A stretch of DNA of 7,255 nucleotides from Flavobacteriaceae bacterium (lineage in GTDB: Bacteria; Bacteroidota; Bacteroidia; Flavobacteriales; Flavobacteriaceae). A program made the position numbers and the translations under genes. Shown here in pieces: positions 1 to 5,608 of this stretch; within the stretch, counting starts at the first letter, position 1, and every line of letters begins with the position of its first letter. Location of the stretch: assembly GCA_016763715.1 (NCBI GenBank), contig JAESTG010000110.1, positions 1 through 7,255 of the forward strand, given 5' to 3'. The notes beneath the pieces are model-generated. The model searched no databases. It saw nothing but the letters and a program-made list of their open reading frames with translations, and was not told the DNA's origin.

Positions 1-1
1 T

Positions 2-1576
2 CGTGGCCCAGACTGGAGTGGTATTTATGATAATTCCAAAGCCATTCTTGCACATGAACGTCTTGCAATTGTAGATCCAACATCGGGTAAGCAGCCTTTG
101 TTTTCGGAAGATAAAAACTTGGTCTTAGCGGCCAATGGTGAAATTTACAACTATTTGGAATTGAGATCACAGTTGAAACAGGACTACCAATTCCAAACAA
201 AAAGTGATTGTGAAGTTATTCTGGCTCTCTATAAAGAAAAAGGAACTGCTTTTCTAGACGATTTAAATGGAATCTTCGGTTTTGCCATTTACGATATTGA
301 AAAAGATGAATATTTGATTGCTCGTGATCATATGGGAATCATCCCCCTATATATTGGATGGGATCAAAATGGAACTTTTTATGTGGCTTCAGAATTAAAG
401 GCACTTGAAGGCGTCTGCACTAAAATAGAGCTCTTTCCACCTGGCCATTTTATGCATAGTAGTAATGGAGAATTAAAACGTTGGTGGACTCGTGATTGGA
501 TGGAATACGACGCGGTAAAAGAGAACGAAACTAAGATTGAAGAACTACGAGAAGCACTCGATGCTGCTGTGCACCGTCAACTAATGAGTGATGTTCCTTA
601 TGGCGTATTACTATCTGGTGGTTTGGATTCGTCTATCATCTCGGCGTTAGCTAAAAAATATGCCGACAAGCGAATTGAAAGTGGCGACAAAGACAATGCT
701 TGGTGGCCACAACTCCACTCTTTCGCTATCGGTCTAGAAGGTTCCCCTGATTTGGCCGCTGCCAAGAAAATGGCAGGTCATTTGGATACGGTACATCATG
801 AAATTAAATTTACAATTCAAGAGGGGATTGACGCTCTTCAGGATGTGATTTATCATGTTGAAACTTATGATATAACTACCATTAGAGCCTCTACTCCTAT
901 GTTTTTGCTAGCTAGAGCAATAAAAGCAATGGGTATTAAAATGGTGTTCTCTGGAGAAGGCGCCGACGAGATTTTTGGAGGTTATTTGTATTTTCATAAA
1001 GCCCCAACAGCGAAAGATTTTCATGAAGAAAACGTACGGAAATTGGACAAGCTTCACATGTACGACTGCTTGCGTGCCAATAAATCTTTAGCTTCCTGGG
1101 GAATAGAAGGACGAGTTCCATTTTTGGATAAAGAGTTTATGGATGTAGCTATGCGGTTGAATCCACAAGACAAAATGATAAACGGTGAACGCATGGAAAA
1201 ATGGGTTTTACGAAAGGCTTTTGAAGATATGCTACCAGAAAGCATAGTTTGGAGACAAAAAGAACAATTTAGTGACGGTGTTGGGTATAGCTGGATTGAC
1301 ACTTTAAAAGAAATGGTAGAAAAGGAAGTTAGCGATGAACAAATGGCGAATGCACAACGTCGTTTCCCTCTTCAAACGCCAGCCAGTAAAGAGGAATTCT
1401 ATTACCGTTCTATTTTTGAAGCACATTTCCCAAGCGACACCGCTGCTTTAAGTGTTCCATCTGTACCAAGTATAGCCTGTAGTAGTCCAGTAGCTTTGGC
1501 TTGGGATGAAAGTTTTAAGAACATGAATGATCCCAGTGGACGAGCCATCAAGAATGTTCATGATGATGCTTATTAG
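2..1576 (+). CDS. asnB: Asparagine synthase B (glutamine-hydrolysing), 5'-truncated by window edge
   Basis: Cytosolic enzyme converting aspartate, glutamine and ATP to asparagine, glutamate, AMP and PPi. The frame is open from base 2, giving 524 residues that align from 'RGPDWSG' to the C-terminus with E. coli AsnB (554 aa), so only about 30 codons are missing, including the catalytic N-terminal Cys of the class II glutaminase domain. Visible motifs are RGPDWSG and NGEIYN (glutamine pocket), SDCEVILALY, the ATP-pyrophosphatase loop SGGLDSS (614-634), SGEGADEIFGGY, and the family-typical RQKEQFSDGVGYSWIDTLKE region. The tail ends with DPSGRA as in E. coli. The TTG at 98 is an internal Leu codon, not the start. 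A strong hairpin follows the stop, so this gene ends its transcript. The identification is near certain; only the 5' end is unseen. Confidence 0.97.
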   Translation, partial: RGPDWSGIYDNSKAILAHERLAIVDPTSGKQPLFSEDKNLVLAANGEIYNYLELRSQLKQDYQFQTKSDCEVILALYKEKGTAFLDDLNGIFGFAIYDIEKDEYLIARDHMGIIPLYIGWDQNGTFYVASELKALEGVCTKIELFPPGHFMHSSNGELKRWWTRDWMEYDAVKENETKIEELREALDAAVHRQLMSDVPYGVLLSGGLDSSIISALAKKYADKRIESGDKDNAWWPQLHSFAIGLEGSPDLAAAKKMAGHLDTVHHEIKFTIQEGIDALQDVIYHVETYDITTIRASTPMFLLARAIKAMGIKMVFSGEGADEIFGGYLYFHKAPTAKDFHEENVRKLDKLHMYDCLRANKSLASWGIEGRVPFLDKEFMDVAMRLNPQDKMINGERMEKWVLRKAFEDMLPESIVWRQKEQFSDGVGYSWIDTLKEMVEKEVSDEQMANAQRRFPLQTPASKEEFYYRSIFEAHFPSDTAALSVPSVPSIACSSPVALAWDESFKNMNDPSGRAIKNVHDDAY

Positions 1577-1604
1577 GCTATTTACATTTGTTAAATACCT
1601 ACTA

Positions 1605-1640
1605 ATTAAAGGCATCGAAAATTAACTCGATGCCTTTAAT
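1605..1640 (+). terminator. Perfect 14-bp hairpin downstream of asnB
   Basis: ATTAAAGGCATCGA (1605-1618) is exactly complementary to TCGATGCCTTTAAT (1627-1640) around an 8-nt loop. It lies 28 nt after the asnB stop. The T-rich element is inside the right arm (CCTTTAAT) rather than a long run after it, as is common in AT-rich Bacteroidota. It is placed to end asnB transcription before the promoter of the next gene. Confidence 0.8.
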
Positions 1641-1658
1641 GCTTCTAGGTTGTTGATG

Positions 1659-1688
1659 TTGTTAATTACAAACAATCAACTATCTTTA
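1659..1688 (+). promoter_or_regulatory. Bacteroidota-type promoter for the choice-of-anchor B gene
   Basis: TTG (1659-1661), a 19-nt spacer, then TATCTTTA (1681-1688) match the TTG-N(17-23)-TAnnTTTG promoter of Flavobacterium and Bacteroides with one mismatch, in the final base of the -7 box. Transcription would start near 1694, after the asnB hairpin, giving a leader of about 28 nt before the ATG at 1722. Confidence 0.5.
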
Positions 1689-1721
1689 ACAACATCACCT
1701 ACAAACATTAAAATAGTTGTT

Positions 1722-3143
1722 ATGAAAAAATTCGGCTTAATTCTATTTATATTTTCAACTATTGCATCTGCACAGACACCCTGTACCAACGGGTTTGCTG
1801 GTGCTTATCCTTGCGATGGATACGACTTACTAGCGCATGTAACAGCAACAGAAATGGATGCAACTGGTGGAAATGATTCTTGGGGTTGGACAGACCCTCA
1901 AGATGGAAAAGAGTACGCCATTATTGGCTTAAACAATGGTACAGCTTTTATTGACATTTCAAATCCAACGAATCCCATTTATTTGGGGAAATTACCAACG
2001 GCGACGGGATCTGCCACCGCTCGAGATATAAAAACTTATAATAATTTTGCCTTTGTCGTAAGCGACAATAATGGGAATCATGGAATGCAAATATTCGATT
2101 TAACTCGCCTTCGGAATGTCGCAAATCCACCTGAAATTTTTACGGAAGACGCACATTACTCCGATTTTACAAACGCACACAACCTAGCAATAAATGAGGA
2201 TACAGGATATGCTTATGCCTTAAGAACCAACCTTTTTGGAGGAGGAGTTCATTTCATAAACATTCAAGACCCATTAAATCCAATAAATGCTGGAGGGTTT
2301 AGTGGTGTTTTTACACATGATGCTCAAATAATTATCTATAATGGACCAGATACAGACTATACTGGGAGAGAAATTCTTTTTAGCTACAACGGCTTTGATC
2401 AAGATGTATCGATTATTGATGTTACCAATAAGGCAAACCCAACGGTCATTTCAAGTTTCACCTATAGTAATAATGAGCACGCCCACCAAGGGTGGGTCAC
2501 AGAAGACCACCAATATATAATCATGGGAGACGAATCTGATGAGTTAAACCTAGGTATTGATACCCGAACCATCATTTTTGACATTACCGATTTGGACAAT
2601 CCCACAGAGTCCTTTGTGTATACGGGCCCCACAGCTGCTACAGATCACAATGGGTATGTTCTTGGCAATACCTATTATTTAGCCAACTACAATGCGGGAC
2701 TGCGAGTAATCGATATCTCTGAAATAGGTAGTGGAACTCTAACTGAGACTGGGTATTTTGACGTCTACCCTTCTAATAATGCCTCAGGATTTAATGGAGC
2801 TTGGAGCGTATATCCTTATTTTGAAAGTGGGAATCTAATCATTTCTGTGCGAGGTAGCGAGGGTGGCCTCTTTTTGGTTACTGAAAATATTCTAGGAATT
2901 TCTACTTTTAAAGATTCAAATCAAGTTATACTTACTCCCAATCCAGTTAATGATATTGTTTCACTCGTCCTAAATGACAGTAAAATTCTTGTTTCTATTG
3001 ATATTTATGATAGTATTGGAAGACTTGTCTTAAAAGATGTGGACTCGACAATCATTGACGTCTCAACATTTGATAGTGGAATCTATTTGGTCAAAGTCGA
3101 AACAGATCAAGGAATTCTAATCAAACGACTTATCAAAGAATAA
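1722..3143 (+). CDS. Secreted choice-of-anchor B family protein (LVIVP repeats) with T9SS type A sorting domain
   Basis: Protein of 473 aa, probably released or surface-attached through the type IX secretion system. Residues 1-17 form a Sec signal peptide (MKKFGLILFIF...ASA, then Q). The body (about 20-390) has repeated beta-propeller-like units of the form 'fIDISNPTNPiYLG', 'FINIQDPLNPINAG', 'IIDVTNKANPTVIS', 'IIFDITDLDNPTES' and 'RVIDISEIG', with the conserved His-rich blocks AHNLAI, HDAQIIIYNGPD and HAHQGWVTEDHQYI typical of the choice-of-anchor B family. The last 75 residues (from about 399) are a Por/T9SS sorting tail: LTPNPV, SIDIYDSIGRLV and SGIYLVKV. The start at 1722 is preferred over the open frame from a TTG at 1650 because only it gives a signal peptide and follows the predicted promoter. 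The biochemical role of the family is not established. It stands alone, with its own promoter. Confidence 0.9.
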   Translation: MKKFGLILFIFSTIASAQTPCTNGFAGAYPCDGYDLLAHVTATEMDATGGNDSWGWTDPQDGKEYAIIGLNNGTAFIDISNPTNPIYLGKLPTATGSATARDIKTYNNFAFVVSDNNGNHGMQIFDLTRLRNVANPPEIFTEDAHYSDFTNAHNLAINEDTGYAYALRTNLFGGGVHFINIQDPLNPINAGGFSGVFTHDAQIIIYNGPDTDYTGREILFSYNGFDQDVSIIDVTNKANPTVISSFTYSNNEHAHQGWVTEDHQYIIMGDESDELNLGIDTRTIIFDITDLDNPTESFVYTGPTAATDHNGYVLGNTYYLANYNAGLRVIDISEIGSGTLTETGYFDVYPSNNASGFNGAWSVYPYFESGNLIISVRGSEGGLFLVTENILGISTFKDSNQVILTPNPVNDIVSLVLNDSKILVSIDIYDSIGRLVLKDVDSTIIDVSTFDSGIYLVKVETDQGILIKRLIKE

Positions 3144-3172
3144 GTAGTCTTCCATAATTTAATTGATTACAA

Positions 3173-3181
3173 GTTATGTGT
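3173..3181 (+). repeat. Left flank of 9-bp inverted repeat bounding the TAC module
   Basis: GTTATGTGT is the exact reverse complement of ACACATAAC at 4632-4640. Its first seven bases, GTTATGT, differ at one position from the integron core GTTRRRY. It lies 29 nt after the stop of the upstream gene and 132 nt before the toxin start. A 9-bp match could be chance in AT-rich DNA, so a boundary role is an inference. Confidence 0.35.
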
Positions 3182-3201
3182 AATTGCTCTGAAAACAACT
3201 A

Positions 3202-3299
3202 TTTTTAGGTTAATAACAATGTTAACTAAAAATAAAATTAAACGAATTTATTCTAATTTAGGTTCGCTACTTTTATAAAATTCTATTAAAGTTTAGTTA
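3202..3299. promoter_or_regulatory. Candidate operator region of the toxin-antitoxin-chaperone operon
   Basis: TTTTTAGGTTAA (3202-3213) and TTAACTAAAAA (3222-3232) form an inverted repeat with one bulged base around an 8-nt loop. Related copies follow in the same leader: TTTAGGTT (3257-3264) and TTTAGTTA (3292-3299), the last ending 13 nt before the toxin ATG. XRE-type antitoxins usually repress their own operon through such repeats, so these are the best operator candidates. The first hairpin could instead, or also, terminate the upstream gene. No convincing TTG/TAnnTTTG promoter pair was found here; TACTTTTA at 3268-3275 is only a partial -7 match. Confidence 0.4.
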
Positions 3300-3312
3300 G
3301 AGCTTAACAAAA

Positions 3313-3699
3313 ATGTCTAAATTTGCATTAAAGAAAATAAAAACAATTAAAGGAAATCAATCTTTCTATGACCTAGAAATAAATGGAGTTGGTCAGTTTG
3401 ATTCTTTTTCTAAAGAGGCTGCAGTTCAATATGAGTCTGAACTATTGACTCTAAATGCAAGGATGGATTTAGTTGCAAATCTCGTACGTTTACCAAAACA
3501 AAAATTTAAGGATATAACCCCTGTTAAAGAACAAGTAAAGGAATATGAGTTTAAAACAAGGCACTTAAGACTATATGTCACTCATATTGAAAAAACAGGC
3601 AAAGTCGTTATTTTAGGAGGATATAAGAATACCCAGAAAAAAGATTTTCGTAGGTTTCGAAGTTTAAAAAAGCAATATCTAAAGACGTTAAAAAAATGA
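3313..3699 (+). CDS. RelE/HigB-like toxin of a toxin-antitoxin-chaperone module
   Basis: Small, very basic protein of 128 aa, probably a ribosome-dependent mRNA endonuclease of the RelE/ParE/HigB (Gp49-like) fold. The recognisable part is residues 76-124: 'KEYEFKTRHLRLYVTHIEK' followed by 'GKVVILGGYKNTQKKDFRR', which matches the family pattern of an ELR-like strand, a strand around a Tyr, a 'g.ivlL.gf.KkTqk' strand and a C-terminal helix rich in Lys/Arg. Candidate active-site residues are R83, R86, K105, K109-K110 and R113-R116. Residues 1-60 are less typical and hold a predicted helix (about 34-58). The gene is first in its operon and its TGA overlaps the ATG of the HTH gene (ATGA), the toxin-first order of HigBA systems. 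The fold call rests on remembered family patterns. A non-toxic RelE relative is the main alternative. Confidence 0.7.
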   Translation: MSKFALKKIKTIKGNQSFYDLEINGVGQFDSFSKEAAVQYESELLTLNARMDLVANLVRLPKQKFKDITPVKEQVKEYEFKTRHLRLYVTHIEKTGKVVILGGYKNTQKKDFRRFRSLKKQYLKTLKK

Positions 3700-4148
3700 A
3701 AACAAGGGAAGAGTTATTAAGGAGTAAAGAATATTGGTTAGAAAAAATCCAAAATACTTTATTTAATGAGCTCGAAGATTACATCGAGAACAAAGGGATA
3801 AATAAAACGGCATTTGCAAAAGAACTTGGTGTTTCTAAAAGCTATTTATCTCAAATTCTTAATGGAAATTTTGACCATAAGCTTAGTAAACTTATTGAAT
3901 TGAGTCTTGCGATTAATAAAATTCCTATGATTAATTTCATTGAGGTAAACAAGTGTCTAACTTTAGACAAACTTGATAGATTAGCATTAATTGAGACATA
4001 TGACATTAATATAAATATTAAGTTTAATTATTCTTATAAAAAGATAATTGAGAAATCTCCTAAAAAAAGCTCATTTGATAAAATTATTCAGGAGTATGGA
4101 ATTTTGAAAACGAAAAATGTAAGCACTAAAAGCCTATATCTAGCATAA
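3696..4148 (+). CDS. XRE-family HTH antitoxin with C-terminal tail (putative chaperone-addicted)
   Basis: Protein of 150 aa, the probable DNA-binding antitoxin and autorepressor. Residues 1-30 are a helical lead-in (SKEYWLEKIQNTLFNELEDYI) common in Bacteroidota XRE proteins. Residues 34-80 are a Cro/C1-type helix-turn-helix: 'NKTAFAKELGVSKSYLSQIL' is helix 2-turn-helix 3, followed by 'NFDHKLSKLIELSLAINKIP'. The remaining ~65 residues have no recognised domain. They are Lys/Ile/Asn-rich and end in hydrophobic 'SLYLA'. A tail after the HTH is where chaperone-addiction (ChAD) sequences lie in TAC antitoxins. Translation is probably coupled to the toxin by the ATGA overlap and to the next gene by a 2-nt gap. 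The HTH call is firm; the antitoxin role is inferred from the context. Confidence 0.82.
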   Translation: MKTREELLRSKEYWLEKIQNTLFNELEDYIENKGINKTAFAKELGVSKSYLSQILNGNFDHKLSKLIELSLAINKIPMINFIEVNKCLTLDKLDRLALIETYDININIKFNYSYKKIIEKSPKKSSFDKIIQEYGILKTKNVSTKSLYLA

Positions 4149-4150
4149 TT

Positions 4151-4621
4151 ATGGATTTTGAAATTCAAATTAAAAATATTAAAGAAAAAGAATTCAGATA
4201 CTCTGCACACAATCTCAATTCTATAAACGATAAACATCTTTCGTTGGGATTTAAATTAGGTTTTAAAGTAAACCCTAAAAAGAATTGTTTTACAATAAAA
4301 CTTGTGGTAATTTATAACTATGATAATCCTTCAGAGGAAGGAGAACAATTAGAGTTATTGTATTTCAGTATAGCGACTAAATTTAAAATAAAGAACCTAA
4401 AAAAGATTATTAGAAAAGAAGAGAACGATGACAATAAATTTGAAATGCCAGACGCAATTATGATTACCATGGTTGGTGCGGCAATTTCAACAATCCGAGG
4501 AATGATGGTTTACAAATTATCAGGAACTCTATTATCTGAGTACTATTTACCATTGATTAATATTCCAGATTTTCTTGATATAAAAAGTAGTCAAAATGTT
4601 AATGAAGATTCTGCTAACTAA
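4151..4621 (+). CDS. SecB-like chaperone, third component of the TAC module
   Basis: Protein of 156 aa with the layout of the SecB superfamily. Residues 2-85 are alternating beta-strands ('SLGFKLGFKVN', 'CFTIKLVVIYNY', 'LLYFSIATKFKIKNL'), with an acidic loop at 58-67. A segment beginning 'MPDAIMITMVGAAISTIRGMMVYKL' (99-123) corresponds to the SecB helix region, and 'YYLPLINIPDFL' (131-142) to the conserved 'fP.ln...l' segment, which in E. coli SecB is FPQLNLAPVNF. The length is close to E. coli SecB (155 aa). In TAC systems such as M. tuberculosis Rv1957 the SecB-like protein binds the antitoxin, prevents its aggregation and degradation, and allows it to neutralise the toxin. Its position 2 nt after the HTH gene supports that role. 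A general export SecB is the alternative, less likely next to a toxin-antitoxin pair. The assignment is by pattern, not database search. Confidence 0.75.
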   Translation: MDFEIQIKNIKEKEFRYSAHNLNSINDKHLSLGFKLGFKVNPKKNCFTIKLVVIYNYDNPSEEGEQLELLYFSIATKFKIKNLKKIIRKEENDDNKFEMPDAIMITMVGAAISTIRGMMVYKLSGTLLSEYYLPLINIPDFLDIKSSQNVNEDSAN

Positions 4622-4631
4622 AATTCGCAAA

Positions 4632-4640
4632 ACACATAAC
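4632..4640 (-). repeat. Right flank of 9-bp inverted repeat bounding the TAC module
   Basis: ACACATAAC is the reverse complement of GTTATGTGT at 3173-3181. It starts 11 nt after the stop of the SecB-like gene, and ACATAAC is one mismatch from the integron core RYYYAAC. It is followed by GGATATGTATACGAAGCC, which contains further short palindromes (GTATAC at 4647-4652 and CCATTATGG at 4657-4665). No terminator with a T-run is evident between the convergent SecB-like and menB genes. Confidence 0.35.
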
Positions 4641-4677
4641 GGATATGTATACGAAGCCATTATGGTTTAAGAGTTTC

Positions 4678-5516
4678 CTACGGCAACCACTTCTTCTCAA
4701 AATTTGGTTTCCGTTTTTCTAAGAAAGCATCTCTCCCCTCTTTGGCTTCGTCGGTCATATATGCCAATCGGGTAGCTTCACCAGCAAAAATCTGCTGACC
4801 AACCATGCCATCGTCGGTAAGGTTCATGGCGAATTTTAGCATTTTTATGGAAGTTGGTGATTTGGCCAATATTTCATGGGCCCATTCGTAAGCCGTTTGC
4901 TCTAAATCTTCGTGTGGTACTACCGCATTGACCATTCCCATTTCGAAAGCTTCTTGTGCGCTGTAATTTCTTCCGAGGAAAAAAATCTCACGAGCCTTTT
5001 TCTGGCCAACCATTTTAGCGAGATATGCACTTCCGTAGCCTCATCAAAGCTAGTCACATCGGCATCAGTTTGTTTAAAAATGGCGTGTTCCTTACTCGCC
5101 AGCGTCATATCACAAACCACATGCAAACTATGTCCACCACCAACAGCCCAACCTGGCACCACGCAAATAACAGCCTTTGGCATAAAACGAATCATGCGCT
5201 GTAAATCAAGAATGTTCAATCGATGATACCCGTCTTCGCCTACATAGCCTTGGTGACCTCTTACTTTTTGATCTCCACCACTGCAAAAACTATAAACACC
5301 GTCCTTGGATGAAGGGCCTTCAGCAGAAAGCAAGATAACCCCAATACTTGTATCTTCCTGCGCATCATGAAAGGCATCCAAAAGTTCGGATGTCGTTTTT
5401 GGACGAAAGGCATTGCGAACATCTGGTCTATTAAAAGCCACTCTAGCTACTCCGTTACTCTTTTTATAGGTGATATCGGTATATTCTTTGGCAGTTTTCC
5501 AGTTAGGTGTGTTCAT
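4678..5516 (-). pseudogene. menB: 1,4-dihydroxy-2-naphthoyl-CoA synthase (MenB), interrupted by a single-base frameshift
   Basis: Crotonase-fold enzyme that closes the second ring of the menaquinone precursor, turning o-succinylbenzoyl-CoA into DHNA-CoA. The N-terminal part (5516 down to about 5043) shows NRPDVRNAFRP (29-39), CSGGDQKVRG (78-87), GWAVGGGHSLHVVCD (122-136) and QTDADVTSFD (149-158). The next codons should read GGYGSAYLAKMVGQKKARE, but this continues only in another frame (about 5042 down to 4678), ending RKPNFEKKWLP. The coding strand has GATGAGGCTACGG where GATGGAGGCTACGG is expected, so one G is missing (a C on the plus strand near 5042). With it restored the protein is 279 aa, a normal MenB length. 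Asp151 sits where E. coli MenB has Gly156, so this is the bicarbonate-independent form. Because menaquinone is usually the only respiratory quinone in this group, a sequencing error is more likely than a true pseudogene. Confidence 0.93.
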
Positions 5517-5530
5517 ATTTTATATTTTAG

Positions 5531-5538
5531 CAAAGATA
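5531..5538 (-). promoter_or_regulatory. -7 box (TAnnTTTG) upstream of menB
   Basis: On the minus strand the sequence reads TATCTTTG, a full match to the Bacteroidota -7 consensus TAnnTTTG, 14 nt before the menB ATG. No TTG lies 17-23 nt upstream, so the -33 element is missing or degenerate. The implied leader is only about 10 nt. The box lies in the 92-bp gap shared with the divergent C1 peptidase gene. Confidence 0.45.
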
Positions 5539-5608
5539 TAAGTTGTTTGTGGTTTAAGATTTGTTGCAGTCGCACAAACCTACAAGTACAAACTATAAAT
5601 TTTACAAC

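Noticed and set aside
936..1302. Two minus-strand open frames inside asnB
   Set aside because: Both overlap the most conserved asnB region and read as antisense artefacts. A similar minus-strand frame at 1948-2130 was dismissed for the same reason.
1583..1590. TACATTTG, a perfect TAnnTTTG -7 box just after asnB
   Set aside because: No TTG lies 17-23 nt upstream and any transcript would run straight into the 1605-1640 hairpin. The TTG-N19-TATCTTTA pair beyond the hairpin is a better promoter.
1650..1721. N-terminal extension of the choice-of-anchor B protein from TTG at 1650
   Set aside because: It would bury the signal peptide and overlap the predicted promoter. The ATG at 1722 gives a standard Sec signal.
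3202..3232. Simple Rho-independent terminator of the choice-of-anchor B gene as the only role of the inverted repeat
   Set aside because: The stem is AT-rich with a bulge, and its half-site recurs twice more downstream, so an operator function is at least as likely. It was kept as a regulatory region.
4912..5226. Plus-strand open frame of 104 codons inside menB
   Set aside because: It is an antisense shadow of the conserved crotonase-fold coding sequence and shows no family features.
5561..5608. TTG start extending the C1 peptidase by 16 residues
   Set aside because: The extra residues are polar and precede a complete signal peptide that begins at the ATG at 5609.
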